Source: Biscogniauxia marginata
Taxonomy: Eukaryota; Ascomycota; Sordariomycetes; Xylariales; Xylariaceae
Direction of reading: 5' to 3'
Assembly (NCBI GenBank): GCA_022695795.1
Contig: MU404121.1
Coordinates: 4,580 to 68,579 of the forward strand
DNA: 64,000 nt
In this document: one piece after another, positions 1 to 10,767 of the stretch
How positions within the stretch are numbered: the first letter of the stretch is position 1
Layout of the letters: every line of letters starts with the position of its first letter
Made by a program: the position numbers and the translations under genes
Notes under the pieces: model-generated
The model's database searches: none
Told to the model about the DNA's origin: nothing
Seen by the model: the letters and a program-made list of their open reading frames with translations, nothing else

Positions 1-118
1 AAAAAATTTAAGTTTAAAAAATTTAAGTTTAAAAAATTTAAGTTTAAAAAATTTAAGTTTAAAAAATTTAAGTTTAAAAAATTTAAGTTTAAAAAATTTA
101 AGTTTAAAAAATTAAGAC
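1..118. repeat. 15-bp tandem repeat array, AT-only
   Basis: The unit AAAAAATTTAAGTTT is repeated about seven times without change and then decays near position 106-118. The array runs off the left edge, so its full length is unknown. The unit contains no telomere-like G-run. It sits at the outer edge of an AT-rich block. Confidence 0.93.
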
Positions 119-2635
119 TTTATAAAATTAAAAAAGTTATTTTAAATATTAATTATAAATTAAAACTATTAAAAAATTTAAAATATATCTAGTTTTTTAT
201 ATATCGTTATTAAAATTAATACTAAAAAACGCCTCGTTAAAAACCTAAAACGAGATTAAGAAAAAACCAAATAAATATAAAATAAAAAAGATATTAAATT
301 TAAAAAGGATTAATAATTAATTATAATATTTAGTTAAATAAAAAGGGTACCTATTAAAAAATATATATATAAGAACTATTTAAATACTTAATAAACTCGA
401 AAAACGCGTTTAATAAGTTTTATTAATAAAACTTGAATTAGTTAGAAAGGCTTGGAATTTAAGATCTTAGTTTAAAAAAGACAAATTAAAAGAGAGAACG
501 ACCTTAAAAGCAACTTTAACTTACTCGGTTAAAGATTATTATTTAGTTTAAAAACGGTTTTACTTTTTTTTAAACATTTTTATTTCTTTAATTTATTTAA
601 GTTTTAAAGATTACGTTAAAGCATTTTTAAACTTTTCTCTTTTAATAACTCTTTTTAATGATAAAATCATTTTATTCGAGTTATAATTTTAGCCATTTTT
701 CGGTTTATTTAAGTTATAGTTTTAATTATTTCTTAATAAAGTCGTTTTAAAGCTTTCTCGGCTTAACGTTTTTATAAAGATAACCGCTCTTCTTTATAGT
801 TTAAATTTCGAAAGGAGCTAAAAGGAATTTCCACTTTATTATATTTCCTCGATACTTTAAGCGATATTACACATTTTAGGTTATAATTAAAATAATAAGA
901 ATAAAGCATAATATCGATATTAAAACCTATTTAGTTAATTTAATTAGTAAGCTCTTTACGCTTTTACTTTTAATTATCATGATAACACTTAATATTATAA
1001 TTAATAAATATAATAATAATAAGAGAAATAATATTATAAATTAATTAAGGTAAATAATTAAGTAATAAAGGTATTATTTTTACTTTTTTCTTATTTATAC
1101 CGGATATAAATCTTAAAAGGGAAAGTAACTTATTATTACGTAATATAAATAAATATAAATAAGACTTATTTAACGGTATTTAACATATTAATTATAAAGA
1201 ATAAAGAATTAAATAAACAAGTATAAAAAAAGGGATTTCTTATATATTTAGTTATTTATTTTAGTTTTTTAGCTATTAATCTAAAACTATAATTACTCCT
1301 TAATATTATAATGAGAGTACCTTGAAATCTCTTTAACGAACAAGACATTATAAATCTCTTGAACCACCCTTAATTCATTATTACCTTCAAATCAAGAAAA
1401 CCTAGTACGTACTCACCTGTGAAGTCAGCTAACTAGGAACACACAGGGAGGTTCGTCATAGTTTTTTATCGCTATATAAAATTAAAGGTTTAATTTTATT
1501 TAATACGTTTTACGTCGCGATCGCGTAATAAAATATTTATTATTTTAATAATATAATAAAAATAAGAAAGAAATAACTAATTATTTAAGTTAATAATATG
1601 TTAAATAATTATAACTTCTTTATAAAATATAAATTTTCGGAAATTTAATATAATAATTAATCGCGTAAATATATTTTTAAATCGTCGTTATAATATAATA
1701 TTAAAAATTTTAAAAATTTTTAATAACTAATAAAAATTAATATTTAAATAACGTTATTTATAAATAATAATATAATTAATTTGAGTTTTAAATAATATTT
1801 TCGATTATTAAATTAAATTAATTAATATAAAAAAACTTAAAAAAGTAAAAATAAAATATATAATTATAATTTTACGCGTTTTAATAATAATAATAAGTAT
1901 ATTAATTTTCAATTAAATAATATAAATTACGCTTTAAAAAACTAAATATTTAATATAAAAAAGGTAATATATCTTATAAGTGAGTGGGCTACTTAATTTC
2001 CCATATAAAATCGACTTTTTCAAAAATTCATAACTTTACACGTAAAAATCGTAAAAGTCTCGGACCTTTTTTTAATTATATAATTATAAGGTTTAACTAA
2101 AACTAAAATTAAAACAAAACGTATAAACCTTTTTACGTATTTTTTTATATATTTCACTTTTATTTTTTTCGATTTTAATTTTAGTTAAATCGTATAATTA
2201 TATAACTAAAAAAAAAAGTCCGAGATTTTTACGATTCTTACGCGCAAAGTTATAAATTTTTGAAAAAGTCGATTTTATATAAGAAATTAAGTGGCCCACT
2301 TGCTTATATAGCCCACTCGCTTATAAAACACGTTATTCGGTTTTTAAAGTATAAAATTAAATAAAACGATTTAAATAATAGTAATTATTAATTAATTTCG
2401 ATGCGGTGTAAATAATTTTTAATAGTTAAAAGTATAATAACTATAAAATTTCATTTACTTATTTATATAATATATTAATAACTTTGTTTAATTATATTAA
2501 TTTATAAAAATAATAATAATTTATTATAAACATATAACTACTTAAAGATGTAAAAAGAGATAGGAATAATAAAAACAAATATACAAGGTAGAAATTAAGT
2601 CGTCTTTTGAAATTACGCACTTCGAAGTTAAAAAC
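119..2635. other. AT-rich, gene-free block, probably RIP-degraded repeat DNA
   Basis: Almost all bases are A or T, stops occur in every frame, and no coding sequence can be read. A small island near 1360-1465 is richer in G and C but gives no recognisable gene. The composition changes abruptly at about 2590, where the monooxygenase gene begins. Such blocks in filamentous ascomycetes usually derive from transposons mutated by RIP (C to T in duplicated DNA); the original element is no longer readable here. Confidence 0.8.
1970..2335. mobile_element. Palindromic foldback/MITE-like element, copy A
   Basis: Two long inverted arms flank a short centre. The left arm begins ATAAGTGAGTGGGC near 1976 and the right arm ends with the complement, GCCCACTCGCTTAT, near 2324. 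Inside the arms, blocks such as TATAAAATCGACTTTTT (about 2013) and its complement (about 2262) match over roughly 130 bases with few changes. The right arm carries a short extra duplication of the terminal motif (GTGGCCCACTTGC then GCCCACTCGC). No coding sequence is present. The same arms and part of the centre recur at 11715-12151, so this is a dispersed family. Confidence 0.82.
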
Positions 2636-4881
2636 CTAGGTAGTCACCTTTTCAAATCCTTCCATGTGGTCGAGGGCCGTCCTAATTTCTTTAACATACC
2701 TGGGGATACCATCAGGGTAGCAGACAGGCTCATAAATCTTTCCAGTGATAGAACCGCCCATATAAGTCGATCGGGTAGTTGGGAGGAGAGTTTTGTCATT
2801 TAGTTCAAGCACGTGATTCTTCCAGTCCTGGGCGGCCTCGGGCTTCGGGTTGATGTATTTGATCTTGTTTGCCTTCATCTTGTCAATGCAGTCGGCAATC
2901 CACCGACCTTGGGCCTCGATCGTTGATGGTCCGTTACTAAGAAGCGTAGGGCCATGCACACCGTAGATGTGAAACATGTTAGGGTAGCCACTGACTGTGG
3001 TTCCAAGGTACGTCTTAGCACCGTTCACCCATTCCTCCTCCAGGTTAGTGTTGTTAACGCTCTTGAGCCCGAGCTGAGTCATAACTATGAGGCAGTTATT
3101 AGATTTCTATATTGTTTTGGGGTATGTTGATGGTATGGTGGTGAAGTACCTCCTGTGACGATGTCCTAGGTAATAAAGTCAGCACATCATTAAGGCTTCT
3201 TTGAACTTGTCCGTGACTCACAAAGCCAGTTGCGACAGCAATCACGTCAAAGTCGTAATGAGTTCCGTCCTCGAGGAGGATTCCAGTTTCGTCAAAAGCT
3301 TTGATAGCGTTATTCTGGATGTCCACAACATCCACGGTGGGCCTGTTGAACTGCTCATAGTAGCTGGATTCGAGGCAAGGACTTCACAAACAGGAGTTAA
3401 AATAACGTTCACAATTTTTAATAACAAAAAGGGTTAACCTAGCGCACATCTGGGGAGAGAGTGCTCTCAAACGGACCTATTAGAAAGATTACAGCCCCCG
3501 GGACAAGTCGGAAACGAGGTAAAATGAACACCTGAATACATACCGCTTGACACCAAAGAAGTGTGGCATCTCCAACGGGGCAAGGATATCCCTCTTTTTT
3601 TGGTCCTTAATACGCTCGCGCGTCTTCTTAACCCAGAATCTGTATGATTCTTTATTGGATTCCGCGTCGTAGAGATTATCCTTGTATGACGAGACCCAGT
3701 ATCGGAACCCGCCGTCCTTCCAAACATTCTCGTAGAAGGCCTCACGCTCTTCTGGAGTGTCGTCAAATGTGTTTTTCTCGTACCAATCATACAGAAATCC
3801 ACCAAAGGTCTTCTCGCGGTATCTGAATAGTTCGGGATAGAACCTCTTAGCATCCTCCTGCTCCTTCACAGAAAGATCTCGTTTCCGCATAGGGATGGCT
3901 AAGTTAGGTGTACGCTGGAACACTTTCAGATCTCTGGCCTCAGGGCCCCATGCTTGCACGATTTGGACCCCTGACGCACCAGTACCGATAACGGCACAGC
4001 GCTTATTTTTAGCGTCGACGTGCTCGTCAGGCCAGAAGGAGGAATGATGGATAATACCCCTAAATGTATTCATTCCTGGCCAGTCAGGAACATATCTTCT
4101 GGCTGCCTATAAGTATAGATCGTTAGTTAAGATAGACACTACATTCGCTGACTATCTGTTATTTTTGAATAGCTATTGCTGCTTTTGGTTTTCGTTTTCT
4201 TCTTTTTTTCTTTTTTTCTTTCGCGGAAGGGGGCTCTGCGACAAGGACGAGATCAAGGAGTCGAGCAATAGGGCAAAACACGTACAAATCCAGTCCCAAG
4301 TATGAGGTACTTCGCCTTAGCTGTTCGACCGTCTTCAGTCTTTATGACCCAACGTCCTAATTTGGTGTCGAAGTGTGCCCCAACGACAACAGTGTTAAAG
4401 GCGCAATCCTTCCTAATACCCACCACTTTGTCGACGTGGTCGAAATAAGCTCGCAGATCCTCGTAATTGGGATAGTTGGTACGCCAATTCCACGTTGCCC
4501 ATACCTCAGGCCAGGAGAACTCATACTCGGGAACCTCTGAGTCGACTCCTGCTCCTGGGTAGCAGTTCCATCGCCAAGTGCCTCCGAGATCGTTTCCTGC
4601 ATCGAATATAACAGCATTGTACCCACGGTCTCGGAGGGTCTTAAGCATAAATATCCCAGCTAATTGTGGTCGAAAAGGCTTGATTAGACACTGATATCGG
4701 ACGGGTCGTTGAATACGGTAAGAATGTCGTACTTACCGAATCCAGCTCCCACAATGAGGGCATCAACCTCTAGGTTTTGAGCATATGGACCGGTGTTCTC
4801 CTTGTGGAGTACCGAGTAGTCAGTGAGTGCAGTATTAAACTTCCTGGGATGGTGAGGAATGGGTGAGCCCATATTCGACAT
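2636..4881 (-). CDS. Baeyer-Villiger (flavin-containing) monooxygenase
   Basis: An FAD- and NADPH-dependent enzyme that would insert oxygen next to a ketone, probably a tailoring step on a polyketide or terpenoid. Reading the minus strand, six exons fit: 4737-4881, 4286-4659, 3544-4106, 3222-3381, 3150-3165 and 2636-3084, giving 568 residues, normal for the family. Exons 1 and 2 join to make the FAD motif GAGFAG (residues about 45-50). Exon 3 carries FRGIIHHSSFW (about 188-198), an exact FxGxxxHxxxW Baeyer-Villiger fingerprint, followed by the NADPH-binding GTGASG (about 214-219). VATGF closes the second dinucleotide-binding region. A 16-nt microexon is needed to keep phase before the final exon. 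No stop or frameshift was found. The gene lies at the edge of an AT-rich block; its substrate is unknown. Confidence 0.9.
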
Positions 4882-5639
4882 TGCTACGTCTGGACAAAAA
4901 TATGTTGATTTAGAGATAAAAGCTTGCGAAATTCAGGAAGAAGTTGCCACGCAGTGAAGAACTAGGTAACAGGTGATCCAAGAGACAATGATTCATCAGA
5001 CTTACTTATAAGCAAATCAATCGAATAGAGAAGTGGTCTGAATCTCGATCTGACTGTCACTGCAACCGTATTATCGCTGACCTTACTTTATATGATTCTG
5101 AATGGGGGAGAAAACCCGAGGTGTGACCCTGACTATATTATTGCAACGCATACCTCTTCGGACAATATACCAAGATTGAAATTCACACCGGAGGGCGTAA
5201 GATGGTGGTGCTACCCAGCATCAGAGCTCTCCACACCCCGTTCACCACACTTTGAATCATGAGCCGGAGATCTAACCTACAACCCTTCTGTATCTTCCTC
5301 ATACCTAAGATGAAGATATCGTTGTGGATCTTAGACAGGTAGGTGATTCTACTTGGATGTTGGGTTTCACCGTGGGAAAAGGGAGACCCTGTCTATCAAT
5401 AGAGGGTTGCGGTTCTGCTGCCCAAATGGTTGGGTTACGCTCGGGATCGATATGATAGCCAAGGCCCCATTCCCCTGTAGATAATCTATCAAGAACCGTG
5501 ACCCATAACTGAAGTTTCAACACACTCTCAGTCCCCTATCTTCAAAGTAGTGGCAGACTGATTATACTATTAAGACATCTCCGCTCTCCCCAACTAGACT
5601 CTAACCAGGTCGCTGCAACAACAAATCAATCACATTAAG
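4882..5639. other. Intergenic region between divergent genes
   Basis: This stretch lies between the start of the monooxygenase (minus strand) and the start of the transesterase fragment (plus strand), so it would hold both promoters. I see no conserved coding sequence; the short open stretch at 5305-5523 lacks any recognisable motif. Confidence 0.6.
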
Positions 5640-6317
5640 ATGCCCCTTATTGCACAAGCAGTCGCCAAGCTTCGTGACATGATTGATGCATCATGCGCAG
5701 ATGAGAAGACGGGTATTATAGGCAGCACAGTGGTGGTTGTCGACCAAAATGGAGACGATCTATTTGCCCACTCAGCTGGTAACCGAGGTATTACCTCGAA
5801 TGAGCCCATGTCTCCGGAAACCGTTTTTTGGATTGCGTCGTGCACGAAGATGCTGGCGGGTCTAGCTTATATGCAGCTTGCTAAAAAGGGCGCTTTGAAA
5901 TTGGATGATGGTGAGCACCATGAGAAGTTCTGCCTAGAGCTCAAGGCTGTCTTAGTACTACGACTAGACGGAAGTTTCGAGAGGAAAAATAAAGCCATCA
6001 CTTTAAGGATGCTTCTAACTCAAAAAAAATATAGATTCGGTTACATCTTTTCAACGAGAGGCTCCGAAACTGGCCCTTTCTCGCTGGCGTCAACGAATTT
6101 CCAGGTCGACTCATGCAGGTGCCGCTTCTATTCCAACCCTCTGGATGTAGAATTTAATACAGAATTCGAGATCGGAGCTCAAGGCAGGCGCGAGGCATAT
6201 ACCGTAGTCGACGCAGCTATCAGGAAATTCGGAGTTGGTCCAGCGGGTAGAAATACTAGACTGCGTGCTTGCAATGTGTCAGCCGACTTGCACATTGGCT
6301 ATATCGAGGGTATCTGA
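5640..6317 (+). pseudogene. Broken LovD-like beta-lactamase/transesterase family gene
   Basis: The first 90 or so residues are a good match to serine hydrolases of the class C beta-lactamase/LovD fold, which move acyl groups onto or off polyketides. The catalytic SxxK motif is present as SCTK within FWIASCTKMLAGLAYMQL. After LKLDDG the protein still follows the family as far as ITLRMLLT, then the reading frame slips near an A-run at about 6030-6050. Family-like residues (PLLFQPSG) continue in another frame to about 6140, after which nothing recognisable remains. The usual YxN motif and C-terminal half are missing. The family is normally about 400 residues, so this is a truncated relic. It is a possible former acyl-transfer member of the nearby polyketide cluster. 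Confidence 0.75.
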
Positions 6318-7989
6318 GTGGTCAATCTGAGGGTGCCATACATATTCCTGCAGGCCAGCCCCTGTTGACGTCTGGATACTAGTTGCAACATGGGCGAGTG
6401 AACTGTGTCGTTCCGTTCCACCTCATGAAAGCCGCGCTCGGTCGTGTCGCATTCCCAAGTGTTGCCGCGTATCTCAAACAAGCGGACAAAATCGTTTAAG
6501 CCCCCATCACCAGCATTGTCGATGTGATCGTCGCCGTCGAACACGAAGTCCTTTATAGGCTCGCTTATAAATCGGCAGGGCTGTGTTGCACTTTGTAGCC
6601 TCTTTAAAGCAGCATGCCGTGTTTCGCTTCCATGTCTGGCTGCTTCCCCGCTGCTTCCTGGGCTTGTAACGGGGCCCTTTCTATTGGGTGGCGGTCGCGA
6701 GGCAAGCTACAAGCGAAGCACATTGCTAGGTCGTATTTCACGGGCAACAACCTGGAAGACCTGCAAGACCTGGATCAGCGAGATGACAAATTCGACCTGA
6801 CGTCGCTGCCGAACACATAAGCGGCCGTCTCGTCCGTTGGATTAATACCTGTCGAGGACACAGCTCGTGGCGCGTCGTCCTGGATGGACTCGTCTAACCT
6901 TGGCACTTGCTCGGACTCGGTGTTCGAGGCATGTCACCAAAGCGCGACGGGATATCTCGAAGCCAGGCTAGTATCTTTTCGTGGCGGTTGCTAAGGCTTA
7001 TGACAGCCGGGCAAAGACACGATGGCGATGGAAGATTCGGAACATTTAGGACAGTTGTAGGGGAAGTTACCTTAGGTATGTAAATAGATCCGTACGAAGT
7101 GTGGCGGGAATAACGTCTCCTCGGCGACCCAACGGGGCAGCGGGGTTAAGTAGGGTCCCCGGCCAAGAGTACCAGGTTAGGTAGGAGGTACCTAAGCTCA
7201 AATCGAATACGTATAAGTCCCATCGTTTACATATTCCGATTCCGTTGACTTAGGTGTAGGTACCTTGCAAAAGAAAGGGCCAATGCAAGTGTCGAAGCGA
7301 ATGCCTACCTCCTAGGTACCTACCTAGGTACTAAGCCCTAACACCTGTGTAGGTAGGTATCTAAACCGTAGGCTTAACCACTTTAAGTAACAGGTAGAGG
7401 TTTCACATACTTCAGTGTGGCGTAAGTACGTGGCTGCGGTAGCGTGACGGGGGATACCGGGAAAAGCTCGGATAGAAAATCCCAGCCACCTCTTTTTATT
7501 TTCCGTTCATTCAACAACTACCATACTACAACTACAACCACGACCACGACCACGACCACAACTCCGTCAATCGATATCCATTGTCCTCATATACCGTGTG
7601 GCCTATGCATGCTCTACTACGTGCCCAGTTAGTCCAAAGGTATCCGCGAACAGGCGTACGCGGGTGGCCGCTCACGCTTGCCTGCGCCATAGCTCCTGTC
7701 GTCGCGCCCGTTATTCGGAACCCAGGCCAACACCATCCGGATTACCGGCTTCTACTTATCGAGTTCGCTCGGTGAAAGAACCGGGGCCTGGGCAAGGGGC
7801 ATTCAGGTGTCGCCTGCCACCGATCCGGGCGCCGGCGGCGCATTGCTATGGCTCGGGCTGAGCGTGAGGGGACAACGATGCCGACCCAAGTCGACTATCC
7901 GACCCCATCTTCTCTGCCTTCGCCGTGTGTATGTGACTGCGTTTACTGACGTTTTGGTCCTGCAGGTCTGTTCCGTCTGGCCATAGCTT
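6318..7989. other. Intergenic region with TAGGTACCTA-type motifs
   Basis: No gene could be supported. The first part may contain unreadable remains of the transesterase gene; a 68-codon open stretch at 6614-6820 has no recognisable motif. From about 7070 to 7400 there is a dense run of variants of the palindrome TAGGTACCTA (for example near 7185, 7258 and 7310-7330). A CAG/GT junction near 7960-7970 could mark a 5' untranslated intron of the next gene. Confidence 0.55.
7526..7564. repeat. Microsatellite of CCACGA/CTACAA units
   Basis: Imperfect 6-bp units (ACTACA, then ACCACG repeated several times) run through this segment, about 430 bp upstream of the next gene start. It would code for threonines if read in frame, but no gene is apparent. 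Confidence 0.8.
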
Positions 7990-9313
7990 ATGGCCGATCA
8001 CTCGAACAATGGCAAGGTCTATGTTAACGATGCCCCCGCCGTAGTGTCTTGGCTCAGCCAAGATGGTCAAGTGCGTTACCTTCACGATGCGAAAGCCAAG
8101 TCGGCCGTGACCTTTGAACTCTACCATGATGCCTCGTCTAGGACGGCCTTCTTCAAGCTGCGAGCGTCGGTTTCTCTAAAAGACCTGAGCAAGCCGAAGA
8201 CGCGCGTGTTCCTCTACATCCACCCGGAGCGCATCCACTCCTTGACTTTTAGTCAAGACGACTCGCCAGCTTCAAGCCTATTAGACACAACGACAATCTG
8301 CTTGCGCTTCGCATTGGCCAGGGCTGCTGCTTTGATCGTCCCTCAGGTCAGCTTGGCAGCAGCGAACAGCGGCTCGGGGCAAATCCTTGACGCCTTACGC
8401 GGGCTCGCGAGCGCGACGAGTTTTACTGTCCACTTTCCAAGCGCGGCTGTTCCCAGGCCGTCGCTGCTGTCGGTCTGTGCTCTCGCCAGCCAACATCGAC
8501 TTACCACTATGGCAAAGCATGCCGACATTACAGGCCTATATAATGGCAAAGGTGGCATGGTTTGGTTTGCCGATAATGCCACCGTTACCGATACCACGAG
8601 TCCAGAGCCAGTTCTGCCATCGTATGACGACGTCGTTCCTAACTCCCAGTCATCGCCATCAGCCCCAAAAGGTAAGGATGCTTTTGCTTTAGACCTCAAG
8701 CCTGCGCCTGTTTGTATAGTCGTACTGACCAATAGCTGTGGCAGGGTCAGGCCCTTCTAGAAAACGGCTTCGGACTGCTTCTGTCGTGGAGGGCAGGGAA
8801 CCTGGTGTGACGATTGACTGTTTATCAAATAGGGGTATACATCATGATGACCCTGGAGTGTACCAGCGGAAGCTGGTCTGCCTAGAGGAGGTTGAGCAAG
8901 TCGTTGAGAGTTCGGGGAGCAAAGTGGGGTGTGCCCGGACGATGCAGTCCCAATTCGACGAGCTGCGGAGCCGGATGGAGAAAACGGAGCAAGTCATTGT
9001 TGAGCTGAAAAACGGGGTGCTTGGTGCTCTGAAGATATGGTCCACATTGCCCGCACTGCAGACTCGGCTCGAGCAAGCAGAGCAAACAGCTAAAGATTTA
9101 GAGGGTGAGTTGGCAGAAGTCCGTGATACCGTTGCAGATAGAGAGGACCTTGTAGACTGCCAAATGGATGAACGATTTGATGCGATTAAATGGGGTCTAG
9201 AGACTAAAATAAGTGACTATGTAGAGGAACATGTCAAGGAGGCCATGCCGCAGCTTGTAAGGGACTATTTAGGAAATGCCAGTGTATCTTTTAAGATTAA
9301 TCATACCTGTTAA
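7990..9313 (+). CDS. Fungal protein of unknown function with C-terminal coiled coil
   Basis: Two exons, 7990-8671 and 8745-9313, join in phase across a GTAAGG..GGCAG intron to give 416 residues. The N-terminal 200 residues look like a globular domain (LYIHPERIHSL, TTTICLRFALARA, HADITGLYNGKGG). Then comes a proline/serine-rich PSYDDV linker, a basic patch SRKRLR at the exon join that could be a nuclear signal, and a C-terminal heptad-rich segment (about residues 290-385: EEVEQVVES, QFDELRSRMEKTEQVIVELK, LQTRLEQAEQTAKDLEGEL) predicted to form a coiled coil. From memory, proteins of this architecture are common, often in several copies, in filamentous ascomycetes near repeats; I know no assigned function. 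AT-rich DNA starts at once after the stop codon. Confidence 0.75.
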
Positions 9314-9717
9314 TAAATATTATCTTTAAAAAATGAGAAAAATATAATAATAAAATATATAATTTAAATATAAGTTTCAATTAAAAAAGCATTTAAATCA
9401 TTTTTATTTCCTTTATAAAAAAAAGTGTTTTTTATTAAGTAAATTAAATATTATAACTATTTAATATTTTTTATTAAAATCCTTTTCCTTTTTGTTTTAT
9501 TACGATATAATATATACTTAATAAATAAATAAACGCTAAGGTATCTGTGCCGGGATATCGGGCGATAAAGCACCTCCTTTGCTCCGCTTTACGCACGAAG
9601 AAGTACTTAAATAAAAGAACCGGAATGACTAACTGACTGACCTTTTAAAACACGTGTATAATTAACCCCCCCTTTCAAGAGCGAAGCCTATATTGTTGCT
9701 TATGAAATCGATCCATC
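9314..9717. other. Short AT-rich block
   Basis: Positions 9314-9530 are almost pure A/T; base composition returns to normal at about 9540. No coding sequence or recognisable repeat arm was seen. It separates the coiled-coil protein gene from the flavin-reductase-like gene. Confidence 0.7.
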
Positions 9718-9870
9718 ATGGCTTTGCTTATTCTTAAAACAGCTGAACGCTTACTCGCTCATAGGTCAGTTCACCTAGATCGAGGTGTTTTAAGTAATTG
9801 CACTCTAATGAAGAATGACTGTAGATTTCCAAAACTCACATATACAGGCAAGACAGTCGCTCCTGTGAGG

Positions 9871-10767
9871 ATGAGCTCTTCGACAGCCGTAGAGGCGGCC
9901 AGAAAAGCAGAGGCCAACTACAAGATCGTAGACAAGGTCAAAGATTTCGCGAAGACGCAAGCAAGCCGCCCCGGTTTCGCGCCTAATTCTCCAATTGAAA
10001 TCACCAAACACCCCGATCCTCAATGGCAGTATGGGCAAGGTGTCCGTGTCAACCCTGGACTCAACAAAAAACACGTCGAAGTTGATCCCTATGCGCCAGA
10101 TCGACCAATGGTCAACAATTATCGACTCCTAGTCTCAGGGATTGCACCTAGGCCGATTGGCTTTATCAGTACAGTTTCCGGAGATGGGGAGAGGAAGAAT
10201 CTTTCACCTTTTAGTTATTTCCAAGTCATCGACCACGACCCGCCAATGTTCATTATTGGTTTTTCTTCTCGGCCAGGACGTGTCAAGGACACGTACCGCA
10301 ACTTGAAGGAGTCTCGGGAGTGTGTTATTAACACTGTGTCGGAAAGTATGATCGAGGCAGTGAACGCGGCGTCTATAGATGCTCCGTACGGTGTTTCGGA
10401 GTGGGAGATCTCTGGCTTGCATGAGGCACCTGCTACTACAGTTCGCCCAGCGCGGGTACAGGAATCCGTGTTTTCAATCGAAGGGAAAGTCGTTGACATC
10501 AAAGAGTTTACTGACCATGCCGAAGGCATGAGCGTAGCCTCACTGGTGCTCATTAAAGCCACCCGTTTCTGGGTGCGTGAAGATGCGACGAACGCCGACG
10601 TGAGCCACATTGATTTAGAAAAGCTCCGTCCCATAGGCCAGCTGGGCGGCATCTCTTACGGCCGGATCACCCAGACATTTGAATTACCAAGGAAGCACTG
10701 GATTGATGAACACCGTAGACATGCGGTGCTTTCACGACTAGAAGAATCAAACAGTAATGTGCAATAA
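9871..10767 (+). CDS. Flavin-reductase-like (FMN-binding split-barrel) protein
   Basis: A single exon of 298 residues. The central domain has features of the flavin-reductase-like split barrel: NNYRLLVSGIAPRPIGFIST, then NLSPFSYFQVIDHDPPMFIIG, then KDTYRNLKESRECVINTVSE. Such proteins bind FMN and either reduce flavin with NAD(P)H or act as flavin-binding oxidoreductases. I chose the ATG at 9871 because the sequence after it (SSSTAVEAARKAEANYK) looks like the usual N-terminus. The frame stays open to an upstream ATG at 9718, which would add 51 residues. It might supply reduced flavin to a partner, but a link with the monooxygenase at 2.6-4.9 kb is only a guess. Confidence 0.82.
   Translation: MSSSTAVEAARKAEANYKIVDKVKDFAKTQASRPGFAPNSPIEITKHPDPQWQYGQGVRVNPGLNKKHVEVDPYAPDRPMVNNYRLLVSGIAPRPIGFISTVSGDGERKNLSPFSYFQVIDHDPPMFIIGFSSRPGRVKDTYRNLKESRECVINTVSESMIEAVNAASIDAPYGVSEWEISGLHEAPATTVRPARVQESVFSIEGKVVDIKEFTDHAEGMSVASLVLIKATRFWVREDATNADVSHIDLEKLRPIGQLGGISYGRITQTFELPRKHWIDEHRRHAVLSRLEESNSNVQ

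Noticed and set aside
1..118. Possible telomere
   Set aside because: The repeat has no TTAGGG-like unit, and the G-rich strand typical of telomeres is absent.
1360..1465. Higher-GC island in the AT-rich left block, considered as an RNA gene or gene relic
   Set aside because: No match to 5S rRNA or tRNA features and no open frame; probably a less mutated remnant.
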